Of a DNA stretch of 52,691 nucleotides, positions 9,317 to 18,490 are shown in pieces. Source of the DNA: Clostridiales bacterium (GTDB taxonomy: Bacteria > Bacteroidota > Bacteroidia > Bacteroidales > Muribaculaceae); the NCBI GenBank assembly GCA_023666645.1, contig JAMPBP010000005.1, positions 1 through 52,691 on the forward strand, in the 5' to 3' direction. How positions within the stretch are numbered: position 1 is the stretch's first letter; every line of letters begins with the position of its first letter. The translations under genes were made by a program, and so were the position numbers. The notes beneath the pieces are model-generated. The model made no database searches, was not told the origin of the DNA, and was given only the letters and a program-made list of their open reading frames with translations.

Positions 9317-10225
9317 ATGATGAAGAATATTATAACAACGGTAATGATACTGCTCGCCGGGATATCAGGTAGTCTTGCAGCGCGGGCTACGGAGACCGTC
9401 AATGCAACAAGTGTCGGTGACAACCTGCTCACACGCCTTGCCAAGCGAGAGAAGATACCTGTCGATTCCACCGTGGGACGCGACTCACTCGATAATGAGC
9501 TTGTAATCGTGGGCAATGATACGATCAGTATCATATTGCCCCAAAAGAATTACGGGCGCTATGACCGCGGTCTGTACAACTATCTGTTCATACCCCGCGG
9601 ACAATGGTCGTTTGGACTCACGGCGTCATATGGAGAGTTTTCAAGCGACGATTTTCAGGTACTGTCAATCATCAAGGACCTCGACCTCAACATCAAGGCC
9701 TACTCGCTGAAGCCGTCGATAAGCTACACCATACGCAACAATCAGGCTGTGGGTATCAAGTTCAATTATACACGCATGCAGGGCGACCTTGGAGGGATGT
9801 CGTTTGACTTCAGCGACGACATGAACTTCACTCTCGCCGATATCAGCTACTACTCGCAGAGTTTCAGCGCAGGATTTTTCTACCGCAACTATGTGGGACT
9901 GGGGCGCATGAAACGATTTGGCGTATTCAATGAAATTGACCTTTCATTTGGCAGCGGGTCATCCCGATTCAAGCGTCTTTATGATGGGGAACCGCGCGAC
10001 ACCCGTACCAATATTACCCAGGCAAGCCTCAACTTCAGCCCCGGTCTGGCGGTGTTCATCATGGACAATGTCTCGTTCAATGTCTCGTTTGGGGTATTCG
10101 GTCTGAAACTTTCCCACGAGAAACAGCTGACCAATGGTGTTGAGGAGGGACGACGCTTTGCCAGCGGTGCCAATTTCAAGTTCAATATATTCAACATCAA
10201 CTTTGGCATGGCTGTAAATATATAA
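9317..10225 (+). CDS. Outer-membrane beta-barrel-like protein, tandem paralogue B
   Basis: A 302-residue paralogue of the preceding gene. After the signal peptide (MMKNIITTVMILLAGISGSLAA) it has an extra N-terminal region of about 60 residues (to DTISIILPQKNYGRYDRG) that paralogue A lacks. Then come the shared blocks FIPRGQWSFGLTASYGE, SYTIRNNQAVGIKFNYTRM, FYRNYVGLGRMKRFGVFNEIDLSF and a final strand NFKFNIFNINFGMAVNI. The pattern of alternating residues suggests a beta-barrel in the outer membrane. The tight spacing (5 bp upstream, 13 bp downstream) places it in one operon with its paralogue and the PCMD lipoprotein. No catalytic motif is seen. Confidence 0.72.
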   Translation: MMKNIITTVMILLAGISGSLAARATETVNATSVGDNLLTRLAKREKIPVDSTVGRDSLDNELVIVGNDTISIILPQKNYGRYDRGLYNYLFIPRGQWSFGLTASYGEFSSDDFQVLSIIKDLDLNIKAYSLKPSISYTIRNNQAVGIKFNYTRMQGDLGGMSFDFSDDMNFTLADISYYSQSFSAGFFYRNYVGLGRMKRFGVFNEIDLSFGSGSSRFKRLYDGEPRDTRTNITQASLNFSPGLAVFIMDNVSFNVSFGVFGLKLSHEKQLTNGVEEGRRFASGANFKFNIFNINFGMAVNI

Positions 10226-10238
10226 AGCACTCCTGAAA

Positions 10239-11798
10239 ATGAAGAAGTATATTTGCTACATATTATTGATGTCGGCATTGCTGTCGGGCTGTATCAAGAA
10301 TGACATTCCCTATCCGAGAATACATGCCAATTTTCTCACTTTCCAGGTCGAGGGTCAAAAAGGAGCCTCGGTCATCGATTCGACCAAGCGTGTCGTCACT
10401 GTCACCCTCAATGAGGAGGTCGATATGGAAAGTGTAAAAGTCACCGGCTACACTATTACACCCGGAGCCCGCGTAGCCGATGGAGACCTGTCGGCACCCC
10501 TCAACCTCACACGCCCCATGGCCGTGATGCTGGAGATATATCAGGAATACTGGTGGGTCATAAAAGCTTTGCAACCCATAGAGCGCTATTTCAACATTGC
10601 GGGGCAGATAGGTACGAGCGTCATCGATGTACCGGCCCACCGTGTTATCGTTACTGTTCCCGAAGGTACCGACCTGTCACGCATGAAAGTCACCTCCATG
10701 AAGCTCGGTCCCGTAGGGTCTAAGACTGTACCCGATATAGACGATGCCACTATCGACCTGCGGCGCCCGATGGAGGTCACAATCACAGCCCATGGCCGTG
10801 AAGAGATATGGACTATATATGTCGAGGAGACCCGGAGCACAGTGACTACCCAGAGAGTTGATGCATGGACACGTGTGGCATGGGTATATGCCCAGGCCCA
10901 GGAGGGTAAAGACAACGGAATGGAGTATCGTCTTGGCAGCAGTCAGGAATGGACAAAGGTACCGGAGGCATGGATTACGACCACCGGAGGAAGCCTCACC
11001 GCCCGCCTCATCAATCTGCAACCCGAGACTGAATATGCCGTCAGGGCATACTCCGATACTGAATACTCGGCCGAGGTTGTCTTCACCACAGGCGAGGAGG
11101 TACAGGTGCCCAATCATGACTTTGAGTTCTGGTGGCTCGATGGTAAAGTGTGGAACCCATGGCAACAAGGTGGTGTTTCTTACTGGGACTCGGGCAACAA
11201 GGGCGCGACAACGCTCGGACCGAGCAACACCGTTCCTACCGACGACACCCCGTCGGGCAGCGGGAAAGCGGCAATGCTCGAGACTAAATTTGTGGGTATC
11301 GGAGCGCTTGGCAAACTCGCCGCAGGCAATATATTTGCCGGAGTATATGTACGCACCGACGGCACCAATGGCGTGCTCAGTTTCGGACGTCCTTTCACTC
11401 AAAGGCCTACGAAGATGAGGGGTTATCTCAAGTACAAAACTGCACCTATAAGCAGCACTACGGCAGGCTTTGAGTCACTCAAAGGGCAACCCGACACATG
11501 CATCGTGTGGTCGGCGCTCATTGACTCGCCGGAGCCTTTTGAGGTGCGTACCAATCCCAAGAACAGGCAGCTTTTTGACCCCAACGGTGATTATGTCGTA
11601 GCCTACGGAAACATTCAGTATGGCAAAAACGTTGATGATTATATAAAATTTGAATTTGAGTATGACTACAAGTCGACACAGCGAGTGCCCAACTATATCC
11701 TGATTGTGGCGTCGGCATCAAAGTATGGCGACTACTTCACCGGAGGCAACGGCAGTGTACTGTATGTAGACGACCTCGAGTTGATATATGATTATTAA
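10239..11798 (+). CDS. PCMD domain-containing surface lipoprotein
   Basis: Predicted lipoprotein of 519 residues: the signal MKKYICYILLMSALLSGC ends in a lipobox with Cys18, and IKND follows. Two tandem repeats of about 75 residues come next, aligning FLTFQVEGQKGASVIDST with YFNIAGQIGTSVIDVP and each ending in a W-x-I strand (WWVIKA, IWTIYV). A fibronectin-III-like stretch (LINLQPETEYAVRAYSD) follows. From about residue 290 the C-terminal part (NHDFEFWWLDGKVWNPW to YVDDLELIYDY) matches the PCMD fold (putative carbohydrate metabolism domain), a lectin-like jelly roll. The architecture suggests a surface glycan-binding or displayed protein. No polysaccharide-utilisation SusCD pair is near; its partners are the flanking barrel proteins. 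Confidence 0.8.
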   Translation: MKKYICYILLMSALLSGCIKNDIPYPRIHANFLTFQVEGQKGASVIDSTKRVVTVTLNEEVDMESVKVTGYTITPGARVADGDLSAPLNLTRPMAVMLEIYQEYWWVIKALQPIERYFNIAGQIGTSVIDVPAHRVIVTVPEGTDLSRMKVTSMKLGPVGSKTVPDIDDATIDLRRPMEVTITAHGREEIWTIYVEETRSTVTTQRVDAWTRVAWVYAQAQEGKDNGMEYRLGSSQEWTKVPEAWITTTGGSLTARLINLQPETEYAVRAYSDTEYSAEVVFTTGEEVQVPNHDFEFWWLDGKVWNPWQQGGVSYWDSGNKGATTLGPSNTVPTDDTPSGSGKAAMLETKFVGIGALGKLAAGNIFAGVYVRTDGTNGVLSFGRPFTQRPTKMRGYLKYKTAPISSTTAGFESLKGQPDTCIVWSALIDSPEPFEVRTNPKNRQLFDPNGDYVVAYGNIQYGKNVDDYIKFEFEYDYKSTQRVPNYILIVASASKYGDYFTGGNGSVLYVDDLELIYDY

Positions 11799-11803
11799 AA
11801 ATT

Positions 11804-12478
11804 ATGTTTATGAAACGCACAATCATGACACTTGCCGTGGCTCTTGGTGTAGCCGCTGCCACACAAGCCCAGAACTATCTTGTCAACAACCCCGACAACA
11901 AGGCCTATTTTGGAGTGAGAGCCGGTCTTGACATCAGTTCGACTGCCGGGCAGATCGCCGACAACTATGGCAATGGAGCCGGATTCACTCTGGGAGCCAT
12001 ATATAACATACCACTATGGCAAAATCTATATTTCGAGCCGGGACTACACCTTTTCTACAATACCTTTGACTATGATGTACTTGTGGAACCCGAAGGAATG
12101 CCTGCCGAGATTTTTGACGGTTCGATACGCAACTGGGGCTTCAGAGTGCCGTTGAACTTCGGCTATCATTTTGACTTCACCGATGATATCTCAATATCAG
12201 TGTTCACAGGTCCCGTTGTCAATCTGAATCTCAAGGCCCGCACCAGTTGCGGCGACTATGACAAGCGGTTTGACGCCGACTATGGCTATTCATTGATCAA
12301 CAACGGTTTTCGTCGCGTTGACCTGCAGTGGGACTTTGGTGTGAGCATGAACTACGGCATGCATTACTATGTCGCCATGTCGGGCGGAATAGGCATGACC
12401 AAGGTTTATGGCGTACACTACGACGATGACAGCTTCCGCCGCAACACTTTCAACATCTCGGTGGGCTACAACTTCTGA
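11804..12478 (+). CDS. Outer-membrane beta-barrel protein (PorT/OmpW-like porin family)
   Basis: A 224-residue protein with signal peptide (cleavage likely after ATQA, before QNYLVNN). It has the strand pattern of the Bacteroidetes beta-barrel family often labelled porin family or PorT: YFGVRAGLDISS at the start, FEPGLHLFYNTF, FRVPLNFGYHFDFTDDISISVFTGPVVNLNL, and a closing NTFNISVGYNF with a terminal Phe. ATG is also available at 11810, giving the signal MKRTIMTLAVALG. It is 5 bp after the PCMD gene and ends the cassette. Role unknown; it may be structural or anchor the lipoprotein. Confidence 0.8.
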   Translation: MFMKRTIMTLAVALGVAAATQAQNYLVNNPDNKAYFGVRAGLDISSTAGQIADNYGNGAGFTLGAIYNIPLWQNLYFEPGLHLFYNTFDYDVLVEPEGMPAEIFDGSIRNWGFRVPLNFGYHFDFTDDISISVFTGPVVNLNLKARTSCGDYDKRFDADYGYSLINNGFRRVDLQWDFGVSMNYGMHYYVAMSGGIGMTKVYGVHYDDDSFRRNTFNISVGYNF

Positions 12479-12631
12479 GCGACAAGCGAGACTGATTCCG
12501 AACACACTTTTTGATAAATATACAGGCCGACTGTAATGGTAACCTTAAAGATTATACCAGGCACAGCCGGCCTTTTCTATACAAGAGCCTGTCCCATAAT
12601 ATCGCATGGGGGGCCGTAGCGATAAATACCT
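12479..12631. other. Convergent intergenic region with repeat motif
   Basis: Space between the end of the envelope cassette and the oppositely oriented DUF486 gene. It contains AGAGCCTGTCCCATAA at 12584-12599, one copy of a motif seen at several gene ends in this window. A small hairpin TATCGC / GCGATA follows at about 12599-12625. No T-run terminator is obvious. Confidence 0.5.
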
Positions 12632-13003
12632 TCATTTCATGAAGACGAGATACACGGCTGCTATGAGCAGAAGGAATGCGAGTATATGGTTCCACTGCAA
12701 GTGGAATCCCTCAAACGCGATGAGGCTGAACACGATGAAAACGACAAGGGTGATTACCTCCTGCATCACCTTTAGCTGAATGAGGGAATACGGGCCTCCG
12801 TTACCTTCGTAGCCTATACGGTTGGCCGGCACCTGGCAACAATATTCCAGCAGTGCGATTCCCCAGGAAAAGATTATGACAACGTAGAGAGGCCACGATG
12901 TGGATATACCACGGTCCTTGAGCGACAGATGTCCATACCAGGCAAGTGTCATGAAAATATTACTTACAACAAGTAGCAGAATTGTAGCGATGTGTGGCGA
13001 CAT
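12632..13003 (-). CDS. DUF486 / DMT-family small membrane protein
   Basis: A 123-residue membrane protein with four hydrophobic helices (about residues 4-22, 38-56, 75-97 and 103-121), matching the DUF486 family related to small drug/metabolite transporters. The family signature is seen as VSNIFMTLAWYGHL near the N-terminus, the Pro-Ala-Asn-Arg-Ile-Gly turn in CCQVPANRIGYEG and the helix start LKVMQEVITL. Substrate unknown. It lies 70 bp after the Ntn-hydrolase gene on the same strand and may be the last gene of that transcript. Confidence 0.85.
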   Translation of the reverse strand: MSPHIATILLLVVSNIFMTLAWYGHLSLKDRGISTSWPLYVVIIFSWGIALLEYCCQVPANRIGYEGNGGPYSLIQLKVMQEVITLVVFIVFSLIAFEGFHLQWNHILAFLLLIAAVYLVFMK

Positions 13004-13073
13004 GATTATTACAGTTGGGTCCTCACAGTTGAGGGTATTAAGATTTCAAGCAGTTTAAACGCGTTTCAGAGCA

Positions 13074-13940
13074 TCACGGGAATGTCCACTCCACGCATGG
13101 AGCACCACTCTGTGGCCGAGCGGTCACAGCCCGCATGATGTAGCCCGACCCGTCGCCACCCGGCGAGGGGATAGCCTCGATGACTATAGATGCCGTGGAT
13201 ATGGGGCGGGGTATGTAGTTCCCTTTATCTCTTATCAGAGACTGCTGGCGTGGTGTGAGCCTGATTCCGGTTACGGGGTCGATATACTGGCGTGAAAGTG
13301 TGTCGATGAGCAGAGAGTGACTGATAAGCCGGGTGCCATCGATGACACGACGTGCGGTTTTCTCTCGTGCAAGTCCCAGCTTGGCGCCACATCGTCCCGA
13401 ATGTGAATAGTTGGTGCGCACGACAGCCTCCTCGTCCCCGACGTCATATCTCACGTAACCGTTGTCCCAGGTTTCGAAATAGGCCTTTCCTCCATGTGAG
13501 TCAATAGCGGCAAAATTGGCCTGGACACCGAGCGGCCGGGGCAATGAGTCGAGCATTGCGGCAAATTGGTCGACAGTGTTGCAATGTTCCAGAGCCATGG
13601 TCATCAACACACCCTCACGGTCCTTGACGCTGGCGGTGTCGGGGACAAGATTATATGATGCGGTATTCATTACGGCAAATCCTTCCCTGTTCATACCAAT
13701 CCAGGCTTCGAGACCGTGGGGGTCGTCGGTGTTGTGGAGCGCGATATACTCGAGTGTAGAATCAGTGGCGGCATGATGGGCTATATAGTTGCCCCGGGCA
13801 CCCGTGTCACGGTGCTTCCAAAGCAGTGTCGCCCCTGAGGCCGACCGCTTGGCTCCAACTATAGCCGAAGTGCATGCCGCCGTGTCAAGACATCCATACA
13901 CAGCGAGTGCCAAGATTATTGTGACTCTAAAAATTCTCAA
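13074..13940 (-). CDS. Exported cysteine Ntn-hydrolase (C45/PVA-like amidase)
   Basis: A 288-residue predicted periplasmic amidase of the N-terminal nucleophile superfamily, closest to the C45 acyltransferase and penicillin-V-acylase-like group. The signal sequence [16 protein letters not shown] leads to TAAC at residues 20-23; a signal-peptidase cut between Ala22 and Cys23 would leave CTSAIVG at the N-terminus, the catalytic nucleophile. Family landmarks are [30 protein letters not shown] and [18 protein letters not shown]. The start overlaps the queF end by 14 bp, indicating coupled expression. Possible substrates are N-acyl amino acids or bile-salt-like amides; sequence does not decide. 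A much larger Ntn-hydrolase with the same A-CTS start lies on the other side of queF. Confidence 0.8.
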   Translation of the reverse strand: MRIFRVTIILALAVYGCLDTAACTSAIVGAKRSASGATLLWKHRDTGARGNYIAHHAATDSTLEYIALHNTDDPHGLEAWIGMNREGFAVMNTASYNLVPDTASVKDREGVLMTMALEHCNTVDQFAAMLDSLPRPLGVQANFAAIDSHGGKAYFETWDNGYVRYDVGDEEAVVRTNYSHSGRCGAKLGLAREKTARRVIDGTRLISHSLLIDTLSRQYIDPVTGIRLTPRQQSLIRDKGNYIPRPISTASIVIEAIPSPGGDGSGYIMRAVTARPQSGAPCVEWTFP

Positions 13941-14397
13941 GGAACGATGCTTTTAAACGGTCATTTACGAGCCATTGGTGTTCTGGATCACCATAGTTGG
14001 CAAACGGGTAAATGGAAATTCCGCCACGCGGTGTGAACAGCCCCCTCACCTCGATGTAGCGGGGATCCATCAGCGCCACGAGGTCATTGAGGATTATGTT
14101 GATGCAATCCTCATGAAAGTCGCCATGGTTTCGGAATGAGAAGAGATATAGTTTCAGGCTCTTGCTCTCAACCATGCGTTCACGCGGAATGTAGTTGATT
14201 ATGATCTTGGCAAAATCGGGTTGTCCGGTTTTCGGGCAAAGCGATGTAAACTCAGGGCAAGTGAAAGTCACGAGATACTCCCGGCCGGGATGCTTGTTGA
14301 CAAAAGTCTCAAGCACCTCGGGGGCATATTGTGTGGGATACTTCACTCCGGTGTTGCCCAGCAGGGTGACTCCCTGCAGTTGTTGCTCATCGCGCAT
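13927..14397 (-). CDS. queF: NADPH-dependent 7-cyano-7-deazaguanine reductase
   Basis: QueF reduces preQ0 to preQ1 with NADPH in queuosine biosynthesis for tRNA wobble modification. The protein has 156 residues, the short unimodular form. The catalytic Cys54 and Asp61 lie in [15 protein letters not shown], which binds the nitrile as thioimide. The QueF signature [20 protein letters not shown] carries the NADPH-binding region and the conserved His-Glu. It is 4 bp after the C69 peptidase and overlaps the C45-like hydrolase, so a housekeeping tRNA-modification gene is embedded between two exported hydrolases. queC, queD and queE are not in the window. Confidence 0.97.
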   Translation of the reverse strand: MRDEQQLQGVTLLGNTGVKYPTQYAPEVLETFVNKHPGREYLVTFTCPEFTSLCPKTGQPDFAKIIINYIPRERMVESKSLKLYLFSFRNHGDFHEDCINIILNDLVALMDPRYIEVRGLFTPRGGISIYPFANYGDPEHQWLVNDRLKASFLENF

Positions 14398-14401
14398 GGG
14401 A

Positions 14402-16033
14402 TCAATGTTTGATTTCCTTCACCTGGAGATGGTCACCTGTCTCCTTGACTATGTTCTCGAAGTAGCGGGGGTCGTCATAGCCTCCAAAATCGGGATAAGC
14501 CGGTATCCCCTCGTCGGTGCGCAGGAACGAGCCATCCTCAGCCTGCTTCTTGATGTTTCCATCCATGTACTTGACAAAGAGGAAATCTCCAAGTTGCTTG
14601 TAGGAGTTTGTCACATTCAGAGCCCAATAGTCGGCCATTTCCTGGGCACGCTTTGCAGCGGCCTGTCTCTCCATCGTCATAGCTTCAAGTTCAAACTTTG
14701 AAACCTCGGCCTTGATGGAATCCTCCAGGGCTGTCTGTACCCGGCGCACATCGAGAATCATCTGTGAGTAACGGTTATAGGCTTGATTGGCTACATAGTT
14801 GTTTACCCAGAAATTGGAATTCCAATCGAGAGTGTTAGTGTCGCCATGTCCCAGCTGAGCAGGCACCTTGGTCACTGAGCAGTATACAGGCATGTACACA
14901 CAGGTATTGGCATCGTCGGTACCGAACCACAGTAATCCTTTGAGAGCATCGGGTCGGGCGGCATTGAGCGAGGCGACAAATGAGAATCCTGTCTGCTGAG
15001 TGGCGATTGCACGCTCGTGGACATAGGTCTTGCCATCTACAGTGAAGTTCATGGGACGCCATCGGTAAGGCACGGCATAGGGACCTGCACCCACATCCTT
15101 GGTCATGTCAAAGGGTGTACCCTCATAGTGGTCGCGCATCATGGTCTTCATATCATCGGCAGTGAGTTTATGGTTAGGTTTTACCCACAGGGGCATCACC
15201 TCACCGTCGGCCTCGTTGATCCACTTGAGGTAGCGGTCCATATTGTCGGCATGAGCGTTGTAGAAACTCCACACACGGGCATCGCAGCCACGCAATGCGC
15301 CGAAGTCATACTCGGCATAAGCCCGGGAGAAACTGAAGTCGGAGTCCTTTCCGTCAAAGTATCCTTTGCTGCGTGCAAAGTCGATGACATCGGGCGAATA
15401 AAGTGTATTGGGGTCGTTCAAGGGGAAAGTATGTATGCGGGAATGGTTGGCATGTCCCGAGATACAGTCGTCGGGGACTCGGCGTGCCACCCACACGGCA
15501 CCCTTGTCTTCCTTTCCCTTGCCTATGAGCTCCATCACCCACACTTCCTCGGGGTCGGCTATCGAGAAAGATTCGCCACTCGATGCATATCCATACTCCT
15601 TTACCAGCGATGTCATCACGTCGATAGCCTCGCGGGCCGACCGTGACCGCTCGAGCGCTATGTATATGAGCGAACCGTAGTCAATGAGTCCCGAGCCCTC
15701 AAGTTCAGGACGTCCCCCCCAGGTGCTCTCGGAGATGGCGACACCCAGCTCGTTCATATTGCCAATGGTGGCATACGTGTGGGCGGGCTGCGGAATCTCA
15801 CCAAGCGGACGCTGTGAATCCCAGTCAATGACACGTCGCATGGCACCGGGCGCGTGGTCACCTGCGGGAGTGCTGTAGAGCTCACCATAGAGATTATGAC
15901 TGTCGGCGGCATAGGTGATCATGACCGAGCCATCGGCCGTGGCGCCCTTACCGGCAATAAGGCTGGTGCATGCGAAAGTTCCCATGACAGCCGTAGTAGC
16001 TACAGAAGCTAAAACTGATATACGTTTAATCAT
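14402..16033 (-). CDS. C69 family dipeptidase (exported cysteine Ntn-hydrolase)
   Basis: Peptidase family C69 (PepD-like) of 543 residues, expected to hydrolyse short peptides in the periplasm. The signal [21 protein letters not shown] is followed directly by Cys22 in [18 protein letters not shown]; the Cys becomes the catalytic N-terminal nucleophile after signal removal. Typical C69 blocks are [47 protein letters not shown] and [16 protein letters not shown]. The gene is the first of a minus-strand group with queF and the smaller Ntn-hydrolase. The upstream space (16034-16199) is shared with the divergent glycosidase gene. Confidence 0.92.
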   Translation of the reverse strand: MIKRISVLASVATTAVMGTFACTSLIAGKGATADGSVMITYAADSHNLYGELYSTPAGDHAPGAMRRVIDWDSQRPLGEIPQPAHTYATIGNMNELGVAISESTWGGRPELEGSGLIDYGSLIYIALERSRSAREAIDVMTSLVKEYGYASSGESFSIADPEEVWVMELIGKGKEDKGAVWVARRVPDDCISGHANHSRIHTFPLNDPNTLYSPDVIDFARSKGYFDGKDSDFSFSRAYAEYDFGALRGCDARVWSFYNAHADNMDRYLKWINEADGEVMPLWVKPNHKLTADDMKTMMRDHYEGTPFDMTKDVGAGPYAVPYRWRPMNFTVDGKTYVHERAIATQQTGFSFVASLNAARPDALKGLLWFGTDDANTCVYMPVYCSVTKVPAQLGHGDTNTLDWNSNFWVNNYVANQAYNRYSQMILDVRRVQTALEDSIKAEVSKFELEAMTMERQAAAKRAQEMADYWALNVTNSYKQLGDFLFVKYMDGNIKKQAEDGSFLRTDEGIPAYPDFGGYDDPRYFENIVKETGDHLQVKEIKH

Positions 16034-16108
16034 ATTTAAGTGATAATGTATTAGAAGTTGTTAACATTCTTTATTAAACACCCTCTGAGTTTATTTCGAT
16101 AAAAAATG

Positions 16109-16116
16109 TACCTTTG
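16109..16116 (+). promoter_or_regulatory. -7 box upstream of the glycosidase gene
   Basis: TACCTTTG, an exact match to the common Bacteroidetes -7 form. A weak TCTG at 16084-16087 stands 21 nt upstream. Transcription from here would leave a leader of about 75 nt before the ATG at 16200. Confidence 0.5.
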
Positions 16117-16199
16117 AACACATGAACCGATGGGGTTCATTACCAACATGTTCCCACAGGCACATATGGAAGTTCAAAGATACAAAAAACTTTTTAATA

Positions 16200-18449
16200 A
16201 TGAAAATACTTGATTTGTTGCTACTCACAGCAATGGCTATACCCGCGGCCATGCAGGGTCAGATTATCGTAGAGACCGATGCTTACCGATGGTCGGGTGA
16301 CAGTGTCATACAGGGTGAATATGAAGCCATAGCCGTGTCACCATATGAGATAACCTCGACCTATCATGCCCGCCCCGGCTACTACATGGGTATAGAGCCA
16401 CGATGGGCTGTCAAGAACGACCTATCCCGCTACCCTCGCCTGTCGACCTCCAACACAATGCACCAGGCCATCTACAACATGGGACTCGATGAGATGGTCA
16501 ACGCTGTGATGCCCGACACCACGCTGCGCACCGGAGCCGCCTGGGGCGGTGTGTGGACCCGCGACATAAGCTATTCAATAATCCTCTCGATGGCCTATAT
16601 GCAACCCGAGGCCTCGATGGTGTCACTGCGCCGCAAGGTCGACAAGCTCGGACGCATAATACAGGACACCGGCAGCGGAGGGGCATGGCCCGTATCGACC
16701 GACCGTGAGATATGGGCAGTGGCCGCCTATGAAGTTTACAAAGCCACCGGTGACCGCGGGTGGCTCGAATACATATATCCCATAATCAAACGCTCGCTCG
16801 ATGATGATTATCAGGTTGCAATGGACAGTGAGACCGGCCTTGTGAAGGGTGAGACTTCGTTCATCGACTGGCGCGAGCAGAGCTATCCCAAATGGATGCA
16901 GACAGCTTCAATCGCCGAATCGGAGGCTCTGGGTACCAATCTGGTGCATATACGCGCCCTCACTACCCTTTCAGAAATCGCAGCGCTCATGGGCGACAAC
17001 GAAGAGGCCGCTCTCTACAGCAACCGGGCCGCCGGCATCGCCCGGGCTGTCAACGACCACCTGTGGCTCGACGACAAAGGCTTCTATGCCATGTATCTAT
17101 ATGGCGGTGACAACCTCATCGCCAATGAGCGCGTGGAGACACTTGGTGAGGCCCTCGCCATTCTATGGGACGTAGCTCCGGCACAGCGCGCCCGCACTAT
17201 TACCGAGAGCAACCCCAACACCCCCTTCGGTGTAGGCATCTTCTACCCTCAGATTGCCGATATGCCACCCTACCATAACAATGCGCTCTGGCCATGGGTG
17301 GCCTCCTACTGGGCCATGGCATGTGCCAAGGCCGGCAACGAGCCCGGAGTGCTCGAAGCTATAGGCTCGGTGGTGCGTCCCGCGGCACTGTTCTGCACCA
17401 ACAAGGAAAACTTCATACTCGACAACGGAGATATAGCCACAGAACTCAATTCGAGCAACATGCTGTGGTGTCTGGCCGGCAACATCGCCATCACCCACAA
17501 GGTGATATTCGGCATAGACTTTCAGAAAGATGGTGTGGCGTTCCACCCCTTCGTGCCCCGTACTCTACCCCAACCTATGTCGCTACACGGATTCAAATAT
17601 CGTGATGCCACTCTCGATATCAACCTCAGCGGCTACGGAGACCGCATCAAGTCGTTCACGCTCGATGGTAAGGAGCACAAGCCCTTCCTGCCCTCGACGA
17701 CCAAAGGGCATCACACCATCGATATCGTCATGGACAACAGTTTCAACAACGACCTCGACATTACACGCAAGAACAACGCCAAAGCCCCGCTCACACCACT
17801 GGCATGGATTGAGGGTGAAACCCTCAACTGGAATCCCGTGCACGACATTGACCGATATATCATAGTGAAAAACGGAGCGCCAATCGATACTGTAACTACA
17901 GTCACATATGACATCACGGCTCCCGGTGAATACCAGGTAATAGCAGTCTTCCCCGATGGCACTGAATCATTTGCCTCGCAACCGCGCTCCAACCGGCTTC
18001 AGTTGACCTTTAAACCGGCCGGACCACTTGCCACCGAGATACAATCGGCCGAGATACGCTACACCCCCACGGCACCCGTAGTGGGATACACAGGCCAGGG
18101 ATTTGCCGAGAGCGATCACTCTACAGGCGCCATCAATATTCCCATAACAGTACCATCGGAGGGGGACTATACCCTCCGTCTGAGATATTCCAACGGAAAT
18201 GGATCGGTCTACACCGAGAGCAGCGCAGCAGTGCGCACCGTGTCGCTCGATGGCACGAAGGCCGGCACTATCGTCATGCCCCATCGCGGCGATAACAACT
18301 GGAATGACTGGGGGATCTCGACAGGCGTCAAGGTACACCTCACGCCCGGAACACACATGCTCTCATTGTCAATCGAGCCTTGTGATGAGAATATGGATAT
18401 CAATTGCAACCATTCACTCATAGACTGTGTCACAGTGACTGCCATGTAA
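16200..18449 (+). CDS. Secreted six-hairpin glycosidase, debranching-enzyme-like, with C-terminal CBM-like domain
   Basis: Predicted exported glycoside hydrolase of 749 residues. The frame extends to 16122, but the ATG at 16200 begins a clear signal peptide (MKILDLLLLTAMAIPAAMQG) and is chosen. The central region is an (alpha/alpha)6 barrel related to glycogen-debranching-type enzymes: GGVWTRDISYSIILSMAYM, FIDWREQSYPKWMQ, NERVETLGEALAILWD, and PPYHNNALWPWVASYWAMA. Acidic residues in WTRD and ERVETLGEA are candidate catalytic positions. A linker with an Ig-like stretch (NRYIIV-like DRYIIVKNGAPIDTV) leads to a C-terminal beta-sandwich of about 130 residues resembling CBM35/CBM6 (GDYTLRLRYSNGNG to SLIDCVTVTAM). 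The substrate is unknown, probably an alpha-glucan or host/plant oligosaccharide. lpxB follows after 41 bp. Confidence 0.78.
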   Translation: MKILDLLLLTAMAIPAAMQGQIIVETDAYRWSGDSVIQGEYEAIAVSPYEITSTYHARPGYYMGIEPRWAVKNDLSRYPRLSTSNTMHQAIYNMGLDEMVNAVMPDTTLRTGAAWGGVWTRDISYSIILSMAYMQPEASMVSLRRKVDKLGRIIQDTGSGGAWPVSTDREIWAVAAYEVYKATGDRGWLEYIYPIIKRSLDDDYQVAMDSETGLVKGETSFIDWREQSYPKWMQTASIAESEALGTNLVHIRALTTLSEIAALMGDNEEAALYSNRAAGIARAVNDHLWLDDKGFYAMYLYGGDNLIANERVETLGEALAILWDVAPAQRARTITESNPNTPFGVGIFYPQIADMPPYHNNALWPWVASYWAMACAKAGNEPGVLEAIGSVVRPAALFCTNKENFILDNGDIATELNSSNMLWCLAGNIAITHKVIFGIDFQKDGVAFHPFVPRTLPQPMSLHGFKYRDATLDINLSGYGDRIKSFTLDGKEHKPFLPSTTKGHHTIDIVMDNSFNNDLDITRKNNAKAPLTPLAWIEGETLNWNPVHDIDRYIIVKNGAPIDTVTTVTYDITAPGEYQVIAVFPDGTESFASQPRSNRLQLTFKPAGPLATEIQSAEIRYTPTAPVVGYTGQGFAESDHSTGAINIPITVPSEGDYTLRLRYSNGNGSVYTESSAAVRTVSLDGTKAGTIVMPHRGDNNWNDWGISTGVKVHLTPGTHMLSLSIEPCDENMDINCNHSLIDCVTVTAM

Positions 18450-18490
18450 CAACACAAGCTACAGACAAACTCAATCGACAACCGCTTATT

